Assembly: GCA_963813725.1 (NCBI GenBank)
Contig: CAWFAI010000013.1
Coordinates: forward strand, 186,001 to 250,000
Length of the DNA stretch: 64,000 bases
Source of the DNA: VGBV01 sp963813725
GTDB taxonomy: Bacteria > Actinomycetota > Thermoleophilia > Solirubrobacterales > 70-9
Reading direction: 5' to 3'
Shown here: positions 51,915-60,365 of the stretch, one piece after another
How positions within the stretch are numbered: the stretch's first letter is position 1
Layout: each line of letters starts with the position of its first letter
The notes under the pieces: model-generated
Seen by the model: the letters and a program-made list of their open reading frames with translations, nothing else
Database searches by the model: none
Told to the model about the DNA's origin: nothing
Made by a program: the position numbers and the translations under genes

Positions 51915-54839
51915 ATGGCTGAAGACGGCGGACTAGAGGCCCTGACCGGCAACGTCGAGGAGCGCGACCTCGAGAAGGAGATGCGCTCCTCCTACCTCGA
52001 TTACGCGATGAGCGTGATCGTGGGGAGGGCGCTGCCCGACGTTCGCGACGGCCTGAAGCCCGTGCACCGCCGGGTGCTCTACGCGATGCACGACCTGGGC
52101 CTGCAGCCCAACCGGCCCTACCGCAAGTCGGCCTTCATCGTCGGCGAGGTGATGGGCAAATACCACCCCCACGGCGACTCGGCGATCTACGAGACCCTCG
52201 TGCGCATGGCGCAGGACTTCTCGCTGCGCTACCCGCTGGTCGACGGCCAGGGCAACTTCGGCTCGATCGACGACGACCCGCCGGCCCAGATGCGGTACAC
52301 CGAGGCGCGCCTGGGCCAGATGGCGACCGAGATGCTGCGCGACATCGACGCGGACACCGTCGACTTCGGGCCCAACTACGACGAGTCCACGCGCGAGCCG
52401 CTGCTGCTGCCGGCGCGCTTTCCGAACCTGCTGGTCAACGGCTCGGCCGGCATCGCGGTCGGGATGGCGACCAACATCCCGCCGCACAACCTGCGCGAGG
52501 TCGCCGCCGCCGTCGTGGCCTACATCGACGACCCCGAGATAGACATGAAGGGGCTGATGAAGCACGTCAAGGGCCCCGACTTCCCCGGTGGCGGCACGAT
52601 CATGGGGGTCGAGGGGATACGCGACGCCTACCGCTCGGGCAGGGGCTCGATCAAGGTCCGCGCCAAGGCGCACGTCGAGCCGCTCAAGGGCGGCAAGGAG
52701 GCGATCGTCGTCACCGAGCTGCCCTACCAGGTGAAGAAGGGCGGCGAGGGCGGGCTGATCACGAAGATCGCCGATCTCGTTCGCGAGAAGAAGATCAACG
52801 GGATCTCGGACCTGCGCGACGAGTCCGACCGCTCGGGCACGCGGATGGTGATCGAGCTGAAGCGCGGCGGCGACCCCGCCGCCGTCGTGCTGAACCAGCT
52901 CTACAAGCGGACCCAGATGCAGCAGAGCTTCGGCATCAACATGGTCGCGCTGGTCGACGGGGTGCCGCGGACGCTGAGCCTGCTGGAGCTGATCCGCCAC
53001 TACGTCGGCCACCAGAAGGAGGTCATCACCAGGCGCACGCAGCACCAGCTCGCGCGGGCCGAGTCGCGCGCCCACATCCTCGAGGGGCTGCTGATCGCGC
53101 TCGGCAAGCTCGACGCCGTGATCAAGCTGATCCGCGCCTCGAAGGACCCCGACGTGGCGCGCGACAAGCTGATGCAGAGGTTCAAGCTCAGCCGCCCGCA
53201 GGCCCAGGCGATCCTGGACATGCGTCTGCAGCGCCTGACCGCGCTCGAGGCGGACAAGATCAAGAAGGAGCACGCCGAGCTCGTGAAGCTGATCAAGCAG
53301 CTGCGGGCGATCCTGGCCGACGAGGCGAAGGTGCTGGGCCTGGTCAAGAGCGAGCTGGCCGAGGTCGTCGAGCGCTACGGAGACGAGCGGCGCACCGAGG
53401 TCAGCGCCGCCGAGGGCGATCTCGACATCGAGGACGTGATCGCCGACCAGCAGATGGTGATCTCGATCACCGCCTCGGGATACGCCAAGCGCCTGCCGCT
53501 GGCCACCTACCGCCAGCAGCGACGGGGCGGCCGTGGGGTGATGGGGATGAACCTGAAGGAGGGCGACTACATCGAGCACCTCCACGTGTGCTCGACCCAC
53601 GACTACCTGCTCTTCTTCACCAACCAGGGCAAGGTCTACCGCCTCAAGGTCTACGAGCTGCCCGAGGGGGCCCGCACCGCCAAGGGCCGCGCCCTCGTCA
53701 ACGTGCTGCCGCTGCGCGAGAAGGAGCGGGTGACGGCGGTGATCCCGACCCGCGACTTCAGCGAAGGCAAGTTCCTGGTGTTCGGGACCAAGAAGGGGAT
53801 GGTGAAGAAGACTCTCTTCAAGGACTACGACACCACCATCAAGGCGGCCGGCCTGATCGCGATCAACATCAAGAAGGGCGACGAGCTGATCCAGGTCCGC
53901 CAGACCTCTGGCAAGGACGACATCATCATGGTCGCCAAGTCCGGGACAGCGGCGCGCTTCAACGAGAAGCTGGCCCGCCCGATGGGCCGCGGCACGGCCG
54001 GCGTCAAGGGCATGAACGTCTCGCAGAAGGGCAACGAGGTGCTGGCCCTGGAGGTGGCGCGCGACCAAGACGAGCTGTTCGTGGTCACCGAGAACGGCTA
54101 CGGCAAGCGCACGCCGATGAAGCAGTATCCGGTCAAGAACCGCGGCACCCAGGGGGTGCTGACGATCAAGCTGACCACCAAGAAGGGCGGCCTTGCGGGC
54201 GCCCTGATCGTGCGGCCCCACCAGGAGCTGATCTTCATCTCCCAGAACGGGATGGTGCAGCGCACGGGCGCCTTGGGGATCTCGCAGATGGGTCGCGCGA
54301 CCCAGGGCGTCAGGGTGATGAACCTGAAGCCGGGCGACCGCGTCAGCGCCGTGGCGCTGGTGGTCGAGTCGGCCAACGGCAACGGCAACGGCGCCGCCGC
54401 CTCAGGCCCGAGCCTCGAGGAGGAGGCGGAGGGAATCGCGGCCGACGCCGCCGCGGCCGAGGCCGCCGGCGACGGCAAGGCGGAAGTCAAGGTCGCCGGG
54501 GGCGAGGACGGGGCCGCCGAGCTCGACGGTGACGCCGACGGGGCGGCCGAGGTCGACGGCGCCGCGGTGCGCAGGGCCGCCTCGGCGGCCAAGCCCGCCG
54601 CCAAGACGAAGGCCAGGCCCAAGCGCGGCAAGGGCGCCGCGGCGAAGCCCAAGGCCCCCACCAAGCCGGCTCCCAAGGAAAAGCCGAAGCCCAAGGCCAA
54701 GCCCGGACGAGCCGCTCCCAAGGCCACCCCGAAGCCGAAGGCAACCGCGAAGTCGAAGCGCAAACCCGGCCCGGGCACCGTGCGCGGCGCCCAGCGCCAG
54801 GCCGCGGCCGCCAAGGCCAAGCGGGCGAAGCGGAAGTAG
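51915..54839 (+). CDS. gyrA: DNA gyrase subunit A
   Basis: 974 aa. DGLKPVHRRVLYAM, YHPHGDSAIYETLVRMAQ, catalytic Tyr in MRYTEARL, and the GyrA box QRRGGRG before the six-blade C-terminal wrapping domain. Residues about 820-974 are an extra tail: an acidic Ala/Gly/Glu stretch, then a basic Lys/Pro/Ala stretch like histone H1 (KAKPGRAAPKATPKPKATAK). The tail probably binds DNA or acts as a spacer; this is inference. ATG start, 25 bp after gyrB. Confidence 0.96.
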   Translation: MAEDGGLEALTGNVEERDLEKEMRSSYLDYAMSVIVGRALPDVRDGLKPVHRRVLYAMHDLGLQPNRPYRKSAFIVGEVMGKYHPHGDSAIYETLVRMAQDFSLRYPLVDGQGNFGSIDDDPPAQMRYTEARLGQMATEMLRDIDADTVDFGPNYDESTREPLLLPARFPNLLVNGSAGIAVGMATNIPPHNLREVAAAVVAYIDDPEIDMKGLMKHVKGPDFPGGGTIMGVEGIRDAYRSGRGSIKVRAKAHVEPLKGGKEAIVVTELPYQVKKGGEGGLITKIADLVREKKINGISDLRDESDRSGTRMVIELKRGGDPAAVVLNQLYKRTQMQQSFGINMVALVDGVPRTLSLLELIRHYVGHQKEVITRRTQHQLARAESRAHILEGLLIALGKLDAVIKLIRASKDPDVARDKLMQRFKLSRPQAQAILDMRLQRLTALEADKIKKEHAELVKLIKQLRAILADEAKVLGLVKSELAEVVERYGDERRTEVSAAEGDLDIEDVIADQQMVISITASGYAKRLPLATYRQQRRGGRGVMGMNLKEGDYIEHLHVCSTHDYLLFFTNQGKVYRLKVYELPEGARTAKGRALVNVLPLREKERVTAVIPTRDFSEGKFLVFGTKKGMVKKTLFKDYDTTIKAAGLIAINIKKGDELIQVRQTSGKDDIIMVAKSGTAARFNEKLARPMGRGTAGVKGMNVSQKGNEVLALEVARDQDELFVVTENGYGKRTPMKQYPVKNRGTQGVLTIKLTTKKGGLAGALIVRPHQELIFISQNGMVQRTGALGISQMGRATQGVRVMNLKPGDRVSAVALVVESANGNGNGAAASGPSLEEEAEGIAADAAAAEAAGDGKAEVKVAGGEDGAAELDGDADGAAEVDGAAVRRAASAAKPAAKTKARPKRGKGAAAKPKAPTKPAPKEKPKPKAKPGRAAPKATPKPKATAKSKRKPGPGTVRGAQRQAAAAKAKRAKRK

Positions 54840-54847
54840 GGGAGCGC

Positions 54848-54864
54848 CCGGCCCGGCGGGCCGG
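54848..54864. terminator. Bidirectional hairpin between gyrA and the HNH gene
   Basis: CCGGCCC-GGC-GGGCCGG fills nearly the whole 25-bp gap between two convergent stops, so it could end both transcripts. No T-run on either side. Confidence 0.55.
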
Positions 54865-55422
54865 CTAGCCCGTCGGTAGGTAGGGCTCCCAGGCGGCCGG
54901 GGTCTTGGGCGCCGCGATGCGGATGAAGACGGTCGGGCCAGGCGGCCGCGGGTGGATGCGCGGGTGCATGCGGACCTCGTGCGGCATGCGGTTGCCCTTG
55001 CGGCGGTTGCAGGCCGCGCAGGAGGCGACGATGTTCTCCCAGACCGACTCGCCGCCGCGGCTGCGGGGGACGACGTGGTCAACGGTCAGGCCCGGCCGCT
55101 CGCTGCCGCAGTACTGGCAGCGCCAGCCGTCGCGCGCCAGCACCGCCTTGCGGGTGATCCGGCGGCGGTGGATGTCGCGGGGCACGCGGACGAAGCTGAC
55201 CAGGCGGATCACCTCGGGCATGTCCAAGCGCATCGTCTCGGAGCGCAGGACGCCGTCGCCGTTCTCCAGTACCTCTGCCTTCTCCTTCAGGATCAGGACC
55301 AGGGCACGGCGGACGGTGCAGACGTTGAGGGGCTCATAGGTGGCATTCAGGACCAGCACGCGCCCGCGAGCAAGGCGTCTCGCCTCCCCAACTCCGTTCC
55401 CCGCGGCGGCCACTGTGCGCAT
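54865..55422 (-). CDS. HNH endonuclease
   Basis: 185 aa. N-terminal RVLVLNATYEPLNVCTVRRALVLILKEKAEV is typical of a bacterial HNH subgroup; the zinc/HNH core is CQYCG, LTVDHVVPRSRGGESVWENIVASC, AACNRRKGNR. Chromosomal members of this type are widespread, and their substrate is generally unknown. No methylase or toxin gene is next to it. Confidence 0.88.
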   Translation of the reverse strand: MRTVAAAGNGVGEARRLARGRVLVLNATYEPLNVCTVRRALVLILKEKAEVLENGDGVLRSETMRLDMPEVIRLVSFVRVPRDIHRRRITRKAVLARDGWRCQYCGSERPGLTVDHVVPRSRGGESVWENIVASCAACNRRKGNRMPHEVRMHPRIHPRPPGPTVFIRIAAPKTPAAWEPYLPTG

Positions 55423-55449
55423 GTTCCGCGCGATTCTAACCCAGCCGTA

Positions 55450-56295
55450 TTACGGCCCTGGCGAGCCGATCGGGTAGCTGCCGAGGACCCTGACCGACTC
55501 CGCGTGGCCGCGCAGCTCCTCGACGGCGGCCGCCACCGGCTCGTCGGAGGCCGCGCCCTCGAGGTCGATGAAGAACATGTAGCGGCCCAGCCCGCCGGGC
55601 CGCGGCCGCGACTCGATCCGGGTCAGGTTGACGCCCTGACCCGAGAAGGCCTGCAGCGCGTCCACCAGCGCGCCCGGCTTGTCGTCACCGAGCTCGGAGA
55701 AGATCAGCGAGGTCCGCCAGGGCCCCTCGCCGACGGGCTCGGTGCCGGCGGGTGCGATCCAGACGAAGCGGGTGACGTTGTCAGGGTGGTCCTCGACGCC
55801 CTCGCGCAGGATGGCGCAGCCGTAGCGCTCGGCGGCAGAGGCCGCTCCGAGCGCGGCCCAGGGCGCCTGTTGCTCGCTCACCAGCCGCACGGCCTCGGCG
55901 GTGCTGGAGGCCGCCCGCACCTCTGCGCCCGGGAGCTGCTCGCGGATGAAGCGGGCGCACTGCGCGGTCCCCTGGGGATGCGAGAGGACAACCTCGATCT
56001 GATCCAGCGGCACCTCGGCGCGGGCGATCAGGCAGTGGCTGATCGGGTAGTCGTGCTCGCCGACGAGCGCGACCTCCTGCGCGTCGAAGGCGAGGGTGTC
56101 GAGCGTCGCTCGCACCGCCCCCTCGATCGAGTTCTCGAAGGGGACGAAAGCGCGGTCGGCCTCACCGGCGTCGACGGCCAGGATCGCCGCGTAGACCGAC
56201 GGGGAGGGGATCGGCTCCAGGCCTGCGCCCGGCGCCGCGTCGCGAAGGGCGTCCTCGGTGAAGGTTCCGGGGGGACCGAGGTAGGCGACGCGCAA
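55450..56295 (-). CDS. pheA: Prephenate dehydratase
   Basis: 281 aa. Catalytic domain: VAYLGPPGTFTEDAL, VPFENSIEGAVRATLDTL, SHPQGTAQCARFI, SSTAEAVRL, and DNVTRFVWIA (Thr-Arg-Phe). C-terminal ACT domain with GALVDALQAFSGQGVNLTRIESRP (GALV and ESRP allosteric motifs). Makes phenylpyruvate and is feedback-inhibited by phenylalanine in known members. TTG start. Confidence 0.95.
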   Translation of the reverse strand: MRVAYLGPPGTFTEDALRDAAPGAGLEPIPSPSVYAAILAVDAGEADRAFVPFENSIEGAVRATLDTLAFDAQEVALVGEHDYPISHCLIARAEVPLDQIEVVLSHPQGTAQCARFIREQLPGAEVRAASSTAEAVRLVSEQQAPWAALGAASAAERYGCAILREGVEDHPDNVTRFVWIAPAGTEPVGEGPWRTSLIFSELGDDKPGALVDALQAFSGQGVNLTRIESRPRPGGLGRYMFFIDLEGAASDEPVAAAVEELRGHAESVRVLGSYPIGSPGP

Positions 56296-57360
56296 CTACG
56301 GCGTCCCGAACGTGACCGTGTACGAGGACTCGTTGTTGCTGCTGTCGGCCTCGCCCGCCACGGGCTCGACCAGGACCTCGACCGTCACCTCGGAGCCCGG
56401 CTGAGGCAGCGGGTTCAGGGTCAGCTTGGCGGTCCCGGTCTCGCCGGGGCCGAGGCTCTCGATGGTGGTCTCGAGGGCCGATCCGTCGACCGTGACCGTG
56501 ACGCCGATGCTGCTCGCCTCGGACTCGCCCTGGTTCTGGACCTCGACCGAGACCTCGCTGGCGTCGGAGGGGACGGAGGTGGTCACGTCGGGGTCGAGGG
56601 TCGTGCCACCCAGGGTGGTCGAGACCAGCCCCAGGCCCTGCAGGCCGGCGGCGGCGTCATCCCCGCCGACCCCGGCGAAGAGGGTCGCGATCTCGGTCTG
56701 GTCCAGGAACTCGGTCCCGGAGTTCTCGGGCATGAAGTTGCCCGCGGGCAGGTCGGCCGGCTCGACGCCGTCGTCCTCCAGCACCTGGGTGATCTCGGGC
56801 GAGGCGACCTGTTGCCAGAGGATGTCGCTGGCGTAGAAGGCCCCCATGGCGTCGGTGATCGTCTCGATCGCGTCCGCGCGCTCGGCGTCGGCGGCGGCCT
56901 CGGTCACGCTCGCCGAGATCGAGCCGAGCCCGTCGCTGCGCAGCCGCAGCGCCAGCGTCGTGGCGCTCTGGGCGTCGCGCATCTGGTCGGGGACGGAGAG
57001 GTTCTCGGCCCGGTCCAGCAGGGACTCCGAGGCGCTCCGCAGGCTGGAGACGCGGTTCTGGAGCTCGATCTCGGTGCTGTCCTCGATCGCCTCGAAGAAG
57101 TCTTTGCCGCGCTGCTCGGACTCGGCCATGATCGTGCCGATGTCCTGGCTGTAGTTGCGAAGGCCGCGGTCGGAGCGGGCCTCGAGGCAACCCCGGAAGC
57201 CGACCACCAGCAGGATCAGCAAGGCGACGCCCAGCCCGACCGCGATCAGGCGGCGGAGCAGGAACTGCTGGCGCTTGCGCTCCGGGCCCCGGGGGGGACG
57301 GGGCGGGCGCTCGGGCTGCAGCGGCGCAGCGGTCTGCTCTTCCTCGTCGAGGAACGCCAT
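56296..57360 (-). CDS. Membrane-anchored extracellular protein with CARDB-like domain
   Basis: 354 aa from ATG 57360. A Pro-rich cytoplasmic start (LQPERPPRPPRGPERKR), one membrane helix (LLRRLIAVGLGVALLILLVVGF), then a helical region (NYSQDIGTIMAESEQRGKDFF, RVSSLRSASESLLDRAENL) and a C-terminal beta domain (VSVEVQNQGESEASSIGVTV, LGPGETGTAKLTLNPLP) like a CARDB/Ig adhesion module. Function unknown. No ribosome site; CATACT 8 bases upstream suggests a leaderless start. It abuts pheA without a gap. Confidence 0.72.
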   Translation of the reverse strand: MAFLDEEEQTAAPLQPERPPRPPRGPERKRQQFLLRRLIAVGLGVALLILLVVGFRGCLEARSDRGLRNYSQDIGTIMAESEQRGKDFFEAIEDSTEIELQNRVSSLRSASESLLDRAENLSVPDQMRDAQSATTLALRLRSDGLGSISASVTEAAADAERADAIETITDAMGAFYASDILWQQVASPEITQVLEDDGVEPADLPAGNFMPENSGTEFLDQTEIATLFAGVGGDDAAAGLQGLGLVSTTLGGTTLDPDVTTSVPSDASEVSVEVQNQGESEASSIGVTVTVDGSALETTIESLGPGETGTAKLTLNPLPQPGSEVTVEVLVEPVAGEADSSNNESSYTVTFGTP

Positions 57361-57442
57361 CGCGCAGCAAGTATGAACACCCCACCCGCGGCAACTCGCC
57401 GCAGCGCGCGCCCCGGAGAGGAATGGGTGGCCTTGTGCAGAA

Positions 57443-58927
57443 ATGGAAGCCGACATGGTCGGCGAACTGATCCTGGGCAGGTTCCGCGTCGAGCAGCGCA
57501 TCGGCAGCGGAGGCTTCGGCACCGTCTACCGCGCCTGGGACGAGCGTCTGGAGCGGCCCGTCGCGGTCAAGGTGATCGAGAGCGAGGCGCACGCGCCCCG
57601 GGTGATCCGCGAGGCCCAGGCCGTGGCCAGGCTGGATCACCGCAACCTCGCCACCCTTTACGAGCTTGCGAGCGAGGAGGGCCGCGCCTACCTGGTCAGC
57701 GAGCTGATCGACGGCCCCACCCTGAGGGCGCTTGGCCGTGGCGGCCAGCTCAGCGACCGCCTGCTGGCGGGGGTCGGCGCCGACTGCGCGGCCGCCCTCT
57801 CGCACGCCCACCGAAACGGCGTCGTCCACCGTGACGTGAAGCCCGAGAACGTGCTCGTCGCCCCGGGCGGCGAGGCGAAGCTGGTCGACTTCGGGATCGC
57901 ACGAATCGCGGGCGAGCGGACCCTGACCAACACCGGCGACGTGCTGGGGACGCTCGGCTACATGGCCCCCGAGCAGGCGGCGGGCATGCGCCCCGGCCCC
58001 ACAGCCGACGTCTACTCGCTGGCTCTGACCCTGTACGAGGGCCTTACCGGAGAGCACCCACGGATCGGCGAGGGGCCCGCGGCGACAGCGCGCGCCATCG
58101 ACGAGCCCGTGCCGCCCCTGGGCGGGGTGCGCCCTGACCTGCCCGAGGCCCTGACCGAGGCCATCGACGCGGCGCTGGACCCGGACCCGGAGCTGCGCCC
58201 CCTGGCCTCCGAGCTCGAGGGGGTGCTGGCCTCGCGTGAAGGGCAGCTGGACGGTTCGAGGCTGCCCGCGGTGCTGCGCCCCAACGAGCCCGCGGAGCCG
58301 CGCGGCAGGCGCTGGGGGGCGGCTGCCCCCGCCGCGGCGCTCGCGCCGATGGCGGTGAAGGTCGGCGGCCTCGCCCTGGTCGCATGGCTGCTGCTGGGCG
58401 CCGGCGCGCCCGGCGCCGCGCTTGTGGCCGCCTTCCTGGTGGCGCCGCTGATGGTCGTGCCGCTTCGCTCACACGCGCTCACCCGCGGGCTGTTGGCCGG
58501 CACCGCCTACCTGTGGCTGGCGGCCTATGAGGTCGCGACCGGCAAGACGGTGCTGTTCGGCCCCGAGACGGCGGCCCCCGACGGCTGGGAGCAATCGCTC
58601 TCGTCCGCGGCCACAGACGTCCTCTCCCAGCTGCTGCAGCCCGCGGTCCTGGCGGCCGCCGCCCTGTGGGCGTTGGCCGCGGTGGCCCTGCCGCTGCTGG
58701 TGCGCGGCCGCGTGCCCGTGCTGGACGCGGTCGGCGCCCTGGTCTGGGCTGCCGCCCTGATCACGGCCCTGCGCCTGCTGGCCGGCCCGAGCGGTGAGCC
58801 GAACGGGCTCGTGGTGGCCACGCTGCTGCTCGGCATCGCCGCGATCCTGCTCGCCCGACACCTGCGCCCGAGGCCTGCGCTGCCGGCGGGCGCCGAGCCC
58901 GCGGCCACCGAGACGGCGGTGCGCTGA
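57443..58927 (+). CDS. Serine/threonine protein kinase with polytopic membrane C-terminus
   Basis: 494 aa. Kinase domain residues about 10-270: IGSGGFGTVYRAWD (Gly loop), VAVKVI (Lys), HRDVKPENVL (RD kinase), VDFGIARIAG, GTLGYMAPEQA, and DVYSLALTLYEGLTG. Instead of a single helix and PASTA domains, the C-terminal half holds five or six membrane segments (GGLALVAWLLLGAGAPGAALV, LAGTAYLWLAAYEVA, VLAAAALWALAAVALPLLV and others). It lies before fhaA, fhaB and pstP, whose FHA domains and phosphatase would read and reverse its phosphorylation. Confidence 0.9.
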   Translation: MEADMVGELILGRFRVEQRIGSGGFGTVYRAWDERLERPVAVKVIESEAHAPRVIREAQAVARLDHRNLATLYELASEEGRAYLVSELIDGPTLRALGRGGQLSDRLLAGVGADCAAALSHAHRNGVVHRDVKPENVLVAPGGEAKLVDFGIARIAGERTLTNTGDVLGTLGYMAPEQAAGMRPGPTADVYSLALTLYEGLTGEHPRIGEGPAATARAIDEPVPPLGGVRPDLPEALTEAIDAALDPDPELRPLASELEGVLASREGQLDGSRLPAVLRPNEPAEPRGRRWGAAAPAAALAPMAVKVGGLALVAWLLLGAGAPGAALVAAFLVAPLMVVPLRSHALTRGLLAGTAYLWLAAYEVATGKTVLFGPETAAPDGWEQSLSSAATDVLSQLLQPAVLAAAALWALAAVALPLLVRGRVPVLDAVGALVWAAALITALRLLAGPSGEPNGLVVATLLLGIAAILLARHLRPRPALPAGAEPAATETAVR

Positions 58928-59051
58928 TGCGCGCAAGCACGGCCGCGCCGGCGGTGGCCACCCGCCGGGGTCGGGCGCTCTAGGATTTCGGCCTGCGGCT
59001 CGGCTCCACCGGGTCGCCGTTCAACGCCGTCCGCGAACCGAGGAGCATCAG

Positions 59052-59819
59052 ATCAGCGTTCTACGCAATCTGGAAGCACGCATCGAAGGCCTGGTCGAGG
59101 GCGTGTTCAGCCGCGCCTTCAGCTCCGGTGTGCAGCCGGTGGAGATAGCGCGCAAGCTGGCCAAGGAGATGGATGCGCACAAGACCGCCTCGGTCTCGCG
59201 CGTGTACGTCCCCAACGAGTACACGGTCTGGCTCGCGCCCGACGACTATGCCCGCTTCAAGGACTACGAGACCTCGCTCGCGCAGGAGCTGAGCGCCCAC
59301 CTGCTGGAGCACGCCCGCCGCAACGAGTACGACCTGCTGACCCGGCCCGTGGTCGGCATGGACCAGGACGAGCGCCTGCGACTCGGTGAGTTCGGGATCC
59401 AGACGCGGCTGGTCCGCCCGCCGCAGCGCCAAGGCGCCGAGCCCACCCAGGGCGAGCACGGGCACACGATGGTCTACTCGGCGACCCAGGCCGAGAAGGC
59501 CCGCTCGAAGAAGCGGCCCGACACGGCCTACGTCGATACGCGCGCGATCGTCTCGCTCGACGACCGCCGCTACGTGCTGGACGGTCCCACCGCGTCGCTG
59601 GGCCGCTCGAAGGAGTGCGACTGCGTGCTGGACGACCCAAACATCTCGCGCAAGCACGCCGAGCTGCGCCGCTCGGGCCAGGGCGACTGGCAGATCGTCG
59701 ACCTGGGCTCGACCAACGGCGTCAAGGTGAACGGGCGGCGGGTCTCGTCGGCCCGCCTCTCGCCCGGCGACGAGATCACCCTCGGAACGCTCGTCTTCAA
59801 TTTCGACATCGAGCAGTGA
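59052..59819 (+). CDS. FhaA-type FHA-domain protein (DUF3662)
   Basis: About 255 aa. N-terminal DUF3662: LRNLEARIEGLVEGVFSRAF, VQPVEIARKLAKEMD, VYVPNEYTVWLAPDDYARF. C-terminal FHA domain: LGRSKECDCVLDDPNISRKHAELRR and STNGVKVNGRRV, binding phospho-Thr. The frame has no ATG, GTG or TTG near the expected start; AGGAG at 59041-59045 lies 6 bases before an ATC at 59052, which begins ISVLRNLEA, matching the usual MSVLRNLEA. An AUC start is the simplest reading; an indel is the alternative. In other actinobacteria FhaA controls lipid II flipping through MviN. Confidence 0.85.
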   Translation: MSVLRNLEARIEGLVEGVFSRAFSSGVQPVEIARKLAKEMDAHKTASVSRVYVPNEYTVWLAPDDYARFKDYETSLAQELSAHLLEHARRNEYDLLTRPVVGMDQDERLRLGEFGIQTRLVRPPQRQGAEPTQGEHGHTMVYSATQAEKARSKKRPDTAYVDTRAIVSLDDRRYVLDGPTASLGRSKECDCVLDDPNISRKHAELRRSGQGDWQIVDLGSTNGVKVNGRRVSSARLSPGDEITLGTLVFNFDIEQ

Positions 59820-60286
59820 GCGACCTCGAGCCGCTAGCGGTAGCGCTCAAGTTCGGCTTTCTGGCCGTGCTCTACCTGTTCCTGCTCTGGGTGGCGCGGA
59901 TGGCGCTGCGAGACCTGCGTGCGACGGCGAGCCCGGGGATGGAGTCCGGGTACCACGAGGTGGTGGGCGCCGGCGTCGAGCCCGCTTCGACCGACGCCTG
60001 GCTGATCGTCGCTGCGGGCGGCGGCCTCAGCAAGGGCGAGCGCTTCGACCTCTTCGGCGGCGTCTCTCTGGGCCGCTCGCCCGACGCCGACATCAGGCTC
60101 GAGGACAGATACGCCTCGGGGATCCACGCCAGGGTGTTCAGCAGATCGGGGTCCTACTACGTCGAGGACATGGGCTCGACCAACGGCACGCTGCTCAACT
60201 CGCAGGACCTGCACGGCGAGGCCGAGCTGCGGCCCGGCGACTCGATCCGCATCGGCGACACCGAGTTCACGTTCGAGGTGAGCTGA
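59816..60286 (+). CDS. FhaB-type FHA-domain membrane protein
   Basis: 156 aa from GTG 59816, overlapping the fhaA stop (GTGA). One membrane helix (LKFGFLAVLYLFLLWVARMAL) then a C-terminal FHA domain: SLGRSPDADIRLEDRYASGIHARVF and DMGSTNGTLLN. Known FhaB/FipA acts with FtsZ and FtsQ under stress. Its place before pstP-rodA-pbpA is the standard actinobacterial order. Confidence 0.88.
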   Translation: MSDLEPLAVALKFGFLAVLYLFLLWVARMALRDLRATASPGMESGYHEVVGAGVEPASTDAWLIVAAGGGLSKGERFDLFGGVSLGRSPDADIRLEDRYASGIHARVFSRSGSYYVEDMGSTNGTLLNSQDLHGEAELRPGDSIRIGDTEFTFEVS

Positions 60287-60365
60287 TCATCGCCTCGCGA
60301 GCCCCGACCCGGACGCGCGAGCCACGCGCAGCGTGGCGAGGCACAGGTGCGAGGGAGGACGTGCG

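Noticed and set aside
54952..57834. 960-aa plus-strand ORF over the HNH, pheA and membrane-protein genes
   Set aside because: It is an antisense shadow of three real genes.
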